DNA of 18,228 nucleotides from a bacterium. Lineage in GTDB: Bacteria; JAMOTN01. Shown piece after piece: positions 1 through 8,160 of the stretch (its first letter is position 1; every line of letters begins with the position of its first letter). The DNA lies in assembly GCA_027062325.1 (NCBI GenBank), contig JAMOTN010000074.1, forward strand, positions 1 to 18,228. The letters run 5' to 3'. The notes under the pieces were generated by a model. The model did no database searches. It worked only from the letters and a program-made list of their open reading frames with translations, and was not told the origin of the DNA. The position numbers and the translations under genes were made by a program.

Positions 1-3000
1 GATGGAAAGGATACGGTTATTGGGAATGCAGCGGTTGTTGTTACTAATATAAGCACGAATAAAAGATATACAAAGCTGACTGATAACTCAGGAGTTGCTT
101 TGTTTATTGGTTTAGATATTGGTGTTTATAAGGTGGAGGTTTCAAAAGAAGGATATCAGAGTTCAGAAACAACTGTTGTTCTTGATACCCCTAAGGAGAT
201 AATAGTTTATTTGAAAGTTGAACAGAGTCCCAATACTGTTAGTGGAAAAATATACGATGCAGATACTAATGAGCCAATTAGTGGTGCAGCAATTGAAGTA
301 AGGGATGCAGACAATGCAATGACTTTTTACGGTTCTGCTAGGAGTGATTCTGATGGAGAATATGTGGTTTACCTAAAAAATCTTCCTACTGATAGGGATC
401 AGGTTTATTTGAAGGTTGGAGTTACAGCTACAGGTTATAAACTAGCTGAGAAGTATCCAATTCTTACAATAGGAGAGTATATTAAAGATTTGGATTTTGC
501 TCTTAAAAAAGCAACTACTGAAGATACAGGAAAAGCTCAATTAACTGGTATTGTAAAAGATGCTGTTACAAATCAATTATTATCAGGAGTTCAAGTTTAT
601 CTGAAAGGAGAAGGTTTTGAAAATACGAAAGTGACGGATAGCTTTGGTGTTTTCAGTTTTTCAGATTTAACTTCTGGAAAATATTTACTGGTAGTGAAAG
701 ATTCTAATAATAAGTACCAACCTTATATGACAGAGTTGGATTTAAGTAGTGGCTTAAATACTATTACAATAGAGCTTCATTTGGTTGGAGAAGGGGCTAC
801 GTGTGAGTTAAGAGGGTTGGTTATTGACAAAGATACAGGGGCTACTGTAGAAGGTGCAGTTGTTGGCGTACTGTTTGAAGGAGGTAGTAAAGAGGTAACT
901 ACTGATTCAGCTGGGAAATTCGAGTTTAAAAAACTGGAGACTGGTCAAGTTACAATGTATGTTCTAAAAGATGGATATAAACCTTATAATGAGACGTTTA
1001 CTCTTAATGCTGGTTTAAATCTTAAAACAATTAAACTTGAGAAGTCTTTTAAAGATAGTGCTTATCTTGGAGTTACAGTTTATGATGAGAGTGGCAAAAT
1101 ATTAAGTTTTCCAAGTGATGAGGCGACAATCTACGTACAAATTTTTGGAAATGGTAGCACTATTGAGATGGAGGCTACGTATGGACTTGCTTTCCCTTAT
1201 GTAGAAGTGAGTAGTGAAATTGATTATGTTATGAAGGTATGGGCGGATTACTATTATCCTACAGTTGAGACTGTAAATTTGAGGCCCTCAGAAGTTAAGC
1301 AAATGCCGGTTGTTCTTTTCCATTATAAAGGGAGTATAGGAGGACGTATTATAGATAAGGATAGTGAAATGCCGGTTGCATCTGCTACTATTGTCTTAAC
1401 TTCAGATATAAAAACTTATACTGGTCAGACAGATGATAATGGTTATTTTTCTTTTGATACTTTGCCTTATGGGACGTATGATATATATATTACAGCTGAT
1501 TATTATCAATCTACTTCTGAGGAAATTGTGTTAGATGCTACTAATCCGACCTACTTTAAAGTTTACAAGCTTGAAAATAGTCAAACAGCTAATATTGTTG
1601 TTCTCTTAAAGGATTACAGTACAGGACAGCCTATAAAAAAAGCCAGTGTTGAATTGGTTTATAATGGTTCGATGTATGATTTTACTTCTCAGGGAAGTGG
1701 AGTGTACGTTTATCAAGGTGCTACTGCGAATGTTCTATTGGTATTACTTGTCACAGCAGAAAATTTTGTAACTACGACGGAGAGTTTTACTTTGAAACTT
1801 GGAGAAACTAAAGTAATGAATGTTAATCTACGCCCAATGTCGTTTACAATTGGTGGAGTTGTTGTGGATAAGACTGATCATAGTAAGATACAAGATGCGT
1901 TTGTAGTGGTATATGGAGAAGGAACATACGCAGTTACTACAAGTGCTGCTGATGGTAGCTTTAATGTTACAGGACTTAGAGCTGGAACCTACTCTGTAAG
2001 AGTTAGTGCAGATGGTTACAATACTTATAGTACGGAGGAAATCCTATTAGGTAAAGCAACTCCATCTGTATTTTTAGAGGTTGAGTTGTCTAAGTTTAAA
2101 GGAACTTTAATAGGATGGGTATTGGATGCTTCAAGTTCTGCTCCAATAAGTGGAGCACAGGTGAACTGTGTCTATGGTAATGAAACTACGGATACTTCTG
2201 GTTTCTTCAAGTTCGAAGATTTGCCTTCAGGTGAGATACTTTTAAACTTCTATGCTGCAGGTTATGAGTTTGTAACTAAATCTGTAACGGTTAACGGTGG
2301 AGATGTTGCTAGTATTACTGTTAAGTTGCCGCCTGCAGCGGGGGGAATAGAAGGACGTTTGAGAACTCCGGACTTTGAGCCTCTTGAAAAGGTGAGCGTT
2401 GAGATAATACAGCTTGGATTAGTGGCAACTACAGAAAGTGATGGTAGTTTTAGATTTACAGGGGTTCCTGCTGGAGATTACCTTATATATGCGTTTTCTC
2501 CTACAATAGAGGCTACTTATGATAACATCACAGTTAATTATTATGCTACTGCTTATGTTGAATTGATTACTGAAAGAAAAACAACTCCGGAATTAATGTT
2601 TTATGTATATGACGCTTCGACTTCTTTAGGAATTGAAGGGGCAACGGTTAGGGTTTTGTGGGTAGATGAAAAAACTAGTGAAGAAGTTAAGACTGCAACT
2701 TATGGTTTTACCACTCTAGGTGTAAAGGTTATAGGGAAAAAGTATATTTATCTTGTTTATAAGGAGGAGTATGCCACTTATTCTTCAGATGTAATAGAAG
2801 CCCCTACTAGTAATGTACTTATAAAAGTACCGCTTGCTCCAATTACTCGAGTTGTTACAGTTACAGTTGAGAATACAATTGATAATTCTCCAATTGCTGG
2901 AGCAAGAGTTGAAATAACAGAAGGAGATAATGTTGGCTATGTGGGCTATACGAATAGTAAGGGAGTCCTGGTGTTACCGCCTGTTTCGAAATATTCCACA

Positions 3001-5100
3001 GTATCTGTGCATGTTACAAAGGGAGATAATTTTGAGGACGGTTACGGAAGCGCAGGTGCAAATGAAAAACAAATTTTAGTTAAACTTATTCCAAAATATG
3101 CATTGGTGTATGGTACTGTAGAAGATTCGGAAGGTTATGGAATGAAGAACGTGCATGTTTATGAGGAAAGTGAATTACTTGCTACAACAAATTCAACTGG
3201 AGAATTTTCTCTTACAGTGCTTTTGACAGATGTTGTGGGGAAAGTTGTTAACTTAAGGTTTGAAAGGGATGGTTATGAAGTTTTATATAAAACCTTCTAT
3301 GTCTCAAGGGGAGCAAGCTATGAATTAGTTGCTACAATGGAAAGCTTACCTTCTGGCTCGGTTACATTCAAGTTAATGGATAAGGATGGAGGTTTAATTT
3401 CTTCTGATAAAAACGCGACTATTGAGATTGTTGGAGCACTATACTCTACTACTGCAGTTTTCAAAGGACCAATTCAGACTATAGAGTTACCTTCGGGAGA
3501 GTATACAGCTATTGCAACAGCAGATTGGTACTGCTCTAGTGTGGATAGTTTTATTGTTGGAGCTGGAGAAAGTTTAATTAGAGAAATACAACTTTCTCCT
3601 AAAAAAGGAAAGGTTTGGGGTTATGTTTATATTCGCCGCATAATAAATGGTGCTACGTTTGAAGAGCCTCTTGAAAATGTTAGTGTTGTTGTTAAGGATT
3701 CGGCTGGGAATGTAGAAGAAGTAATCACTAATAGTAGTGGGTTGTGGTTTGCAACTGTAGAATACGGTACGTGTTCAATAGTAAGAGCTTATCATCCGAC
3801 GTATGGAATTTATGATACTTATGAAGTGGTAAATAAAACTGGAAGTATTAGCGTTTTTCTAGATGAGCCTGCTACTCAGATGGCAACGCTTATATTCTAT
3901 GATAAATACTGGTATATAACTGGTGAGATTTATATGAAGTATCATAAGGATTTAAATGATATTGATGTTTCACAGGAAATCCCTCCGTTTGCTTCGGTAA
4001 CAGTTAAGTTATTAGGTTATGATGAAGCTACTTGGTCTACTGCAGTTGTGAATAACGGTCAGTATATTTTTAGAGGCGTCCCGGAGAGAAAAAGTGGTTA
4101 TAAAATATATGTTATTTCAAACGAGTTTTATCCATTGTTTGCTGATGTAGGTTACACTGTGGAGAGTAGATTTACGGGTCCAACTTTGGAGCTTTCTCCT
4201 AAATTTTACAAAGTTTCGGGACGGGCCTTGGATTTATTCTATTATAATTTAACAGGGAACGATAAAGAGATTCCGGGGGTTACAATTGAAGTTTATGACT
4301 TATTGGAAAATTCTGTGGAAACACGTGTGAATGCTGATTTTGCAGGTAGCTTTGAGTTTAGTGTGCCAATTGGTGTTTACAGAATTGTTGCAGCTTCACC
4401 TGAAAGATGTTGGTTGGAAAAGATAGTTTCTTCTTCTCTTGTGGCTACAGCTGATGTGAATTTAGGGAATGTATATTTATTTCCCAGTACTGAAACTGTG
4501 ACGGGAAGTGTGTACTTGGATGAAGATAAAGATGGAGTTAAGGATGCTGATGAAGATTGGATAAGAGTTGCTAAAAATTATCTTTATAAAGATACCAGTT
4601 TGAAGATTTTATATACATACAGAGGGTTATGGGTTTCTACAGAAAATTATGTTGATTCAAATTCAAGTTTTGAGCTAGTTGTCCCGGTAGCAACCTCGAG
4701 TTGCTCGTATTTGGGGGTTGATGCTTATAGAACTATAAGAGTTAGTGCGGAGAATAAACTGGCGAATGCTGATGTGAATGTGTGGTTGTATAAAAAGAGC
4801 AAAAGTTTGAAAATAGGTATGACTGAATATTCCAGTATTGGGGCTTGGATATGTGGTAGGTTAATAGATGCTTATCTCTACAATTTAAGCGGAGCAGTGT
4901 TAACTGTAAATCAAGCTACAGTAGGGGTCTATTCTCAAGATGGAACTGTTAAGTACGCCTCGGCAAATGTGGATGCAGCAGGTGTATTCCGCGTTTATAT
5001 TCCAAGATGGCCTGAAGAAAAGGTTTTACTGAGGATAGTGCCAACGGAGGAACTTAGCTTAAAGTGTAATAATCAACTTGTTACAGAGAGAAGATACGCC
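1..5100 (+). repeat. Tandem array of about 19 diverged Ig-like modules in the giant protein
   Basis: Approximate module starts, judged by eye from the recurring pattern, are at 1 (partial), 238, 541, 802, 1060, 1330, 1588, 1843, 2098, 2341, 2587, 2848, 3100, 3355, 3607, 3874, 4204, 4492 and 4834. The early spacing is 240-300 bases, growing past 3874 as modules acquire insertions. The clearest copies are those at 541, 802, 1330, 1843 and 2098, for example TDDNGYFSFDTLPYGTY near 1430. The repeats are recognisable only at protein level. I see no long DNA identity between copies, so the array is old rather than a recent tandem expansion. Boundaries are uncertain by about ten residues. Confidence 0.75.
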
Positions 5101-6159
5101 ACATTAGAGCTTTATCAAAAAACTTCTGCGGAATGTAATGTGAATACCACATATGAGATAAACCCAGTTTTTGGTGTTGTTAAATTGGTAATTAAATATG
5201 ATGCGCGTTTTTGGGAGTGGGAGTTTAAAAAGAAAAATGAGTGGGCTGTTGCTTATGGTGTTAAGAGTAATACTCTTCATGCTGGGGATTGGAATATGAA
5301 GCCTGATCCTACGGAGGAGCTTATAACGAATATTACTCCAAATTATTACAACGAAAAACAGAGTGATTCTAGCAAAAAAATTGCAGTTCAATATCCGGGT
5401 ATAGATTTATCAAACTTTACCTCTGATATACGTTACAGTTATTGGGTTAATGGATATTCCATGTGGGTAGAGTTGCAAAATATGCCGGGAGCTGTAATAA
5501 CCCTTACTCATGTTCCGGTAGGAAGTCATGAATTTTATGTATCAGCGGAAGGGTTCTGGACTTCTCGTGTTTACAGGTTGATTGAGTATAATGTTGGCGA
5601 TGGGACTGGAACTTGGGAGGGAATAATAGGAGTTTGTAAAGACGTGTTGGTTACGGCTGAAGCTGCGATGATGCCGATGGGAGTTAATGCCATAGTAGGT
5701 TATTATGGATCATTTAAAGTTACAGATGAGAGTAGTGATAAATGGTTGGCTTGGAAGTGGTGGTTGGCGTCTGATGAGACAAATTATGCTACTGGGTATG
5801 TTGAATTTCTACCAATGGGATGGCGTTATCCATTGAATTCTTCTAGTGATCCTTATTTGTTTACTGTGTATTCATTCCCTGCATCGGGTAATCCAGCTTG
5901 GATTTTGCCGCATCCAGCTTTGTTGCCAAGTTATGGAACGGGGACAGGAGAATACGGGGCATATTACTACGGTACTGTATTTTTCTCAACGTATGGTGCG
6001 GGTATAGATCAACCGAAACCACCTGATCCGACGGTGAGTGTAAAATTGTATGCTCCGATACCTTCTTCTAACTTTTATGTAGGACCTGGTGGATATTACG
6101 GAGATTTTTCAGTTACAGCCGAACAGTGGTTTGAGCCTCAAATTCAATTAGGTGAGTAG
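1..6159 (+). CDS. Giant Ig-like modular surface/secreted protein, 5' partial
   Basis: The reading frame is open from the first base, and those codons already encode a module of the same kind, so the true start lies upstream; the TTG at 100 is not a credible start. At least 2052 residues are visible. The chain is a series of roughly 80-residue modules with the pattern G-x-V-x-D, then PI-x-GA-x-V, then T-D-x-x-G-x-F-x-F, then L-x-x-G-x-Y-x-L-x-V and a GY element. This is the signature of carboxypeptidase-regulatory-like (prealbumin/Ig-type beta-sandwich) domains, common in exported adhesins and stalk-like surface proteins. The last third is less regular and ends in a Trp/Tyr/Gly-rich region. 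There is no C-terminal membrane helix, LPXTG motif or obvious sorting tag. A tail region with its own fold could be the adhesive or anchoring end. The exported location is inferred from domain type, since the N-terminus is not visible. The specific role is unknown. Confidence 0.9.
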   Translation, partial: DGKDTVIGNAAVVVTNISTNKRYTKLTDNSGVALFIGLDIGVYKVEVSKEGYQSSETTVVLDTPKEIIVYLKVEQSPNTVSGKIYDADTNEPISGAAIEVRDADNAMTFYGSARSDSDGEYVVYLKNLPTDRDQVYLKVGVTATGYKLAEKYPILTIGEYIKDLDFALKKATTEDTGKAQLTGIVKDAVTNQLLSGVQVYLKGEGFENTKVTDSFGVFSFSDLTSGKYLLVVKDSNNKYQPYMTELDLSSGLNTITIELHLVGEGATCELRGLVIDKDTGATVEGAVVGVLFEGGSKEVTTDSAGKFEFKKLETGQVTMYVLKDGYKPYNETFTLNAGLNLKTIKLEKSFKDSAYLGVTVYDESGKILSFPSDEATIYVQIFGNGSTIEMEATYGLAFPYVEVSSEIDYVMKVWADYYYPTVETVNLRPSEVKQMPVVLFHYKGSIGGRIIDKDSEMPVASATIVLTSDIKTYTGQTDDNGYFSFDTLPYGTYDIYITADYYQSTSEEIVLDATNPTYFKVYKLENSQTANIVVLLKDYSTGQPIKKASVELVYNGSMYDFTSQGSGVYVYQGATANVLLVLLVTAENFVTTTESFTLKLGETKVMNVNLRPMSFTIGGVVVDKTDHSKIQDAFVVVYGEGTYAVTTSAADGSFNVTGLRAGTYSVRVSADGYNTYSTEEILLGKATPSVFLEVELSKFKGTLIGWVLDASSSAPISGAQVNCVYGNETTDTSGFFKFEDLPSGEILLNFYAAGYEFVTKSVTVNGGDVASITVKLPPAAGGIEGRLRTPDFEPLEKVSVEIIQLGLVATTESDGSFRFTGVPAGDYLIYAFSPTIEATYDNITVNYYATAYVELITERKTTPELMFYVYDASTSLGIEGATVRVLWVDEKTSEEVKTATYGFTTLGVKVIGKKYIYLVYKEEYATYSSDVIEAPTSNVLIKVPLAPITRVVTVTVENTIDNSPIAGARVEITEGDNVGYVGYTNSKGVLVLPPVSKYSTVSVHVTKGDNFEDGYGSAGANEKQILVKLIPKYALVYGTVEDSEGYGMKNVHVYEESELLATTNSTGEFSLTVLLTDVVGKVVNLRFERDGYEVLYKTFYVSRGASYELVATMESLPSGSVTFKLMDKDGGLISSDKNATIEIVGALYSTTAVFKGPIQTIELPSGEYTAIATADWYCSSVDSFIVGAGESLIREIQLSPKKGKVWGYVYIRRIINGATFEEPLENVSVVVKDSAGNVEEVITNSSGLWFATVEYGTCSIVRAYHPTYGIYDTYEVVNKTGSISVFLDEPATQMATLIFYDKYWYITGEIYMKYHKDLNDIDVSQEIPPFASVTVKLLGYDEATWSTAVVNNGQYIFRGVPERKSGYKIYVISNEFYPLFADVGYTVESRFTGPTLELSPKFYKVSGRALDLFYYNLTGNDKEIPGVTIEVYDLLENSVETRVNADFAGSFEFSVPIGVYRIVAASPERCWLEKIVSSSLVATADVNLGNVYLFPSTETVTGSVYLDEDKDGVKDADEDWIRVAKNYLYKDTSLKILYTYRGLWVSTENYVDSNSSFELVVPVATSSCSYLGVDAYRTIRVSAENKLANADVNVWLYKKSKSLKIGMTEYSSIGAWICGRLIDAYLYNLSGAVLTVNQATVGVYSQDGTVKYASANVDAAGVFRVYIPRWPEEKVLLRIVPTEELSLKCNNQLVTERRYATLELYQKTSAECNVNTTYEINPVFGVVKLVIKYDARFWEWEFKKKNEWAVAYGVKSNTLHAGDWNMKPDPTEELITNITPNYYNEKQSDSSKKIAVQYPGIDLSNFTSDIRYSYWVNGYSMWVELQNMPGAVITLTHVPVGSHEFYVSAEGFWTSRVYRLIEYNVGDGTGTWEGIIGVCKDVLVTAEAAMMPMGVNAIVGYYGSFKVTDESSDKWLAWKWWLASDETNYATGYVEFLPMGWRYPLNSSSDPYLFTVYSFPASGNPAWILPHPALLPSYGTGTGEYGAYYYGTVFFSTYGAGIDQPKPPDPTVSVKLYAPIPSSNFYVGPGGYYGDFSVTAEQWFEPQIQLGE
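4519..4554 (+). other. EF-hand-like calcium-binding loop inside an SdrD-B-like module
   Basis: The twelve residues DEDKDGVKDADE place acidic side chains at loop positions 1, 3, 5, 9 and 12 with Gly at 6, the canonical EF-hand/dockerin loop spacing. The preceding residues TGSVYL make the whole resemble SdrD B-type repeats of surface proteins, which bind calcium to rigidify a stalk. It is the only such loop I see in the protein. Calcium binding is inferred from the pattern. Confidence 0.6.
5128..6156 (+). other. Unique C-terminal region of the giant protein, Trp/Tyr/Gly rich
   Basis: After the last module the sequence changes character. It is rich in Trp, Tyr and Gly (for example WEWEFKKKNEW near 5215 and WLAWKWWLAS near 5743) and has short Pro/Gly loops near the end such as PSSNFYVGPGGYYGDF. 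One partial module-like element (MPGAVITLTHVPVGSHEFYV, near 5482) is embedded. I do not recognise a family. Its position at the free end of a long stalk suggests a binding head or an outer-membrane attachment domain, which is inference only. Confidence 0.55.
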
Positions 6160-6230
6160 TCCTGTTATTTTGAGTTGTGTAAAGTTTGTTTTAAAGGGGC
6201 TTTAATGATTTAGCATTTTTCAATAAGATG

Positions 6231-6235
6231 GGAGG
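6231..6235 (+). promoter_or_regulatory. Shine-Dalgarno site that sets the tyrS start
   Basis: GGAGG lies six bases before the ATG at 6242 and nine before the ATG at 6245. A TTG at 6236 is in the same frame but directly abuts this site, leaving no spacing, so it is rejected as the start. Confidence 0.75.
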
Positions 6236-6241
6236 TTGAAA

Positions 6242-7429
6242 ATGATGTTGGATCTTGCCCTTGTAAAAAGGGGAGTAGTGGATTTTATAAGCGAAGATGA
6301 GCTTTTGAGTAAGGTAAAGGAAAAGGGTGTGGAGAATATTGTTGTAAAGTATGGAGCAGATCCCACTTCCAAAGATTTACATCTGGGACATACTGTACCT
6401 TTGAGAAAATTACGTCAACTTCAGGAAATGGGGATGCAGATAGTGTTTTTAATTGGAGATTTTACTGCTATGGTGGGAGATCCTACTGGGAGGAATAAAA
6501 CTCGCCCGCCGCTTTCTGAAGGTGAGATAAGGGAGAATGCGAGAACATACCTTGAACAGGTTGGTAAGATTTTGGATGTTGATAAGATAAAGGTAGTTAG
6601 AAATTCAGAGTGGTTTGCTGATATGAAATTGCCGGAGTTTATTAAAATAGCTGCAAACTACACTGTAGCTCGCATGATAGAGAGAGATGATTTTGCGAAA
6701 CGTCTGAAGGAAGGTATACCAATTTTCATGCATGAGATAATGTATCCACTTTTGCAAGGATATGATTCTGTTGTTTTGAAGGCAGATGTAGAGGTGGGGG
6801 GAAGTGATCAGCTCTTCAACTTTATAGTGGCAAGAGAACTTCAAAAGGCTTACTCTGAGGAACCAGAAGTGGTTATAACTATGCCGCTTTTAGTAGGATT
6901 GGATGGAAAGGCTAAAATGAGTAAATCTTACGGCAATTATGTTGCAATTAACGATGATCCTGATACCATGTTTGGAAAAATTATGTCAATACCAGATGAT
7001 TTGATGTGGGATTGGTGGTTGCTTTTGACTGATGAGAGTGAGGATAAGATAGAAAAGATGAAGCGAGAGGTAGAAGCTGGGAAAAATCCAAGGGATATTA
7101 AGTTGGATCTTGCTCGTACAATAACTAGTCAGTTTTGGGGTGAAGTTAAGGCAAAAGAAGCTCAAGAGAAGTTTATAAAGGTGTTCAGCAGGAGAAACTT
7201 TGAAGATATGGCTATTGAAGTTAAGGTAAAGCCTGGAGAAAAACTCATAGATTTACTAGTAAGGATAGGGTTTGCATCTTCTAGAAGTGAAGCTCGCCGA
7301 CTCGTAAAACAAGGAGGGGTTAGTATTGGAGGAGTAAAGCAGACAGATCCTTTTGTCGAATTAAAGTTTGAAGATGGTGTAATTTTGAAAGTTGGAAAGA
7401 GAAGATTTGCAAAACTTTTTAAAGAGTGA
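6242..7429 (+). CDS. tyrS: Tyrosyl-tRNA synthetase
   Basis: This enzyme activates tyrosine with ATP and charges tRNA-Tyr in the cytoplasm. It is a class I synthetase: the HIGH-type motif is HLGH (residues 47-50), GGSDQ in the tyrosine/adenylate pocket follows, and the signature loop is KMSKS (225-229), typical of the TyrZ-like bacterial subgroup rather than the KFGKT form of E. coli. The C-terminal part (about 335-366) is an S4 RNA-binding domain with SRSEARRLVKQGGVSIGG. At 395 residues it is full length for the family. Start 6242 is chosen for its spacing to GGAGG; the next codon is also ATG. It sits alone between the giant surface gene (82 bases away) and the lipoprotein gene (98 bases away), with no T-box or other leader visible. 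No unusual features were noted. Confidence 0.97.
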   Translation: MMLDLALVKRGVVDFISEDELLSKVKEKGVENIVVKYGADPTSKDLHLGHTVPLRKLRQLQEMGMQIVFLIGDFTAMVGDPTGRNKTRPPLSEGEIRENARTYLEQVGKILDVDKIKVVRNSEWFADMKLPEFIKIAANYTVARMIERDDFAKRLKEGIPIFMHEIMYPLLQGYDSVVLKADVEVGGSDQLFNFIVARELQKAYSEEPEVVITMPLLVGLDGKAKMSKSYGNYVAINDDPDTMFGKIMSIPDDLMWDWWLLLTDESEDKIEKMKREVEAGKNPRDIKLDLARTITSQFWGEVKAKEAQEKFIKVFSRRNFEDMAIEVKVKPGEKLIDLLVRIGFASSRSEARRLVKQGGVSIGGVKQTDPFVELKFEDGVILKVGKRRFAKLFKE

Positions 7430-7449
7430 GAAAAAAGAGTGTAGTTATC

Positions 7450-7478
7450 GGTAGAATTTAAGTTAGCTTTTGTCTACC
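7450..7478 (+). terminator. Possible weak hairpin terminator after tyrS
   Basis: GGTAGA at 7450-7455 and TCTACC at 7473-7478 are a perfect six-base inverted repeat separated by 17 bases, followed by TTTAT. The loop is long and the T tract short, so termination would be inefficient. It lies 21 bases beyond the tyrS stop, where a terminator would be expected. Confidence 0.3.
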
Positions 7479-7527
7479 TTTATGATTAATGTTATTTAAC
7501 AATTTAAGAGTTGGCGAGGTGTCAGAG

Positions 7528-8160
7528 ATGCAGCTTACCCGTTTCTTAGTTGGATTAGTGGGGCTATTGTTTGGAGTGTTTGCAGTTACAGGTTGTGATG
7601 ATGATGGAACTTCGAGTCTTGGAGATGTTTTGGGAAGCGTGAATTCTAAGTATGGAACATTAGTTTTGGAGATTATCAACCGTGCTGTGTTTGAGAATGG
7701 CTTGTCTTTTTCACGTGTGGAGACGAAAACAGATTACCTTGAAAAAGTTTATTTTCACACTTTTCAGGTGGTTTTGAGTAATTTTAAAATTTACGATAAG
7801 AATGGTCGTGCTTATGAGTTAAGGCAAGAGCCTGTAAGTATTGATTTGGAGAATGCAAAAATTGAACCTCTACCTCTTCTTACCAAGAGTGATCTGCCGA
7901 TTGGGGAGTATGTGGCTTTGAAGTTTTATTTGCAAAGTGTAAGAATTGTTGGAGAAAACTTTGATACTACTTTGTCCCTAAATAAGGAAATATTTTTAAG
8001 TGTTGATAACTTTACAATGAGTCGTCTGGAGATAAAAGGGGGAGAGGAGTTGACAGCCAATCTCATTTTTGATATTGAGGATAAGGTTTTTAAAGACGTC
8101 AGTAATAGGTGGAGGATATATCCAGCAGTGATATTGACCGAAGGGGGAATGGATCTGTGA
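7528..8160 (+). CDS. Hypothetical lipoprotein, coupled to cheB
   Basis: The ATG at 7528 is preceded by GGCGAGGTG at proper spacing. It yields a classical lipoprotein signal peptide: Arg near the N-terminus, a hydrophobic run FLVGLVGLLFGVFA, and lipobox VTG-C with Cys23. An upstream in-frame ATG at 7489 would put 13 extra polar residues before the signal and lacks a good ribosome site. The mature part is about 190 residues and beta-rich by appearance, including a phrase like LPIGEYVALKFYLQSVRI. The layout (GTLVLEI at the start, a DLPIGEYVALKF-type middle) loosely resembles DUF4382-type lipoproteins, but I cannot confirm that. The stop codon overlaps the cheB start as GTGA, so the two are translationally coupled. 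The function is unknown; an envelope role is likely from the lipid anchor. Confidence 0.85.
   Translation: MQLTRFLVGLVGLLFGVFAVTGCDDDGTSSLGDVLGSVNSKYGTLVLEIINRAVFENGLSFSRVETKTDYLEKVYFHTFQVVLSNFKIYDKNGRAYELRQEPVSIDLENAKIEPLPLLTKSDLPIGEYVALKFYLQSVRIVGENFDTTLSLNKEIFLSVDNFTMSRLEIKGGEELTANLIFDIEDKVFKDVSNRWRIYPAVILTEGGMDL

Noticed and set aside
100-102. TTG start for the giant surface protein
   Set aside because: The frame is open to the window edge, and the preceding codons encode the first half of an Ig-like module.
6236-6241. TTG start for tyrS two codons upstream
   Set aside because: It directly abuts the GGAGG site with no spacing; ATG 6242 has proper spacing.
6160-6241. Promoter for tyrS
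   Set aside because: TTTAAT at 6201-6206 could be a -10, but no -35 lies at 16-18 bases; it is not supported.
7458-7486. Possible promoter with -10 TATGAT at 7481-7486 before the lipoprotein gene
   Set aside because: The -10 is good, but the -35 at 7458-7463 (TTAAGT) matches only about half the consensus and overlaps the hairpin; it is too weak to list.
7489-7527. Upstream ATG for the lipoprotein gene
   Set aside because: It would add 13 polar residues before the signal peptide and lacks a suitable ribosome site, while ATG 7528 gives a textbook lipoprotein start.
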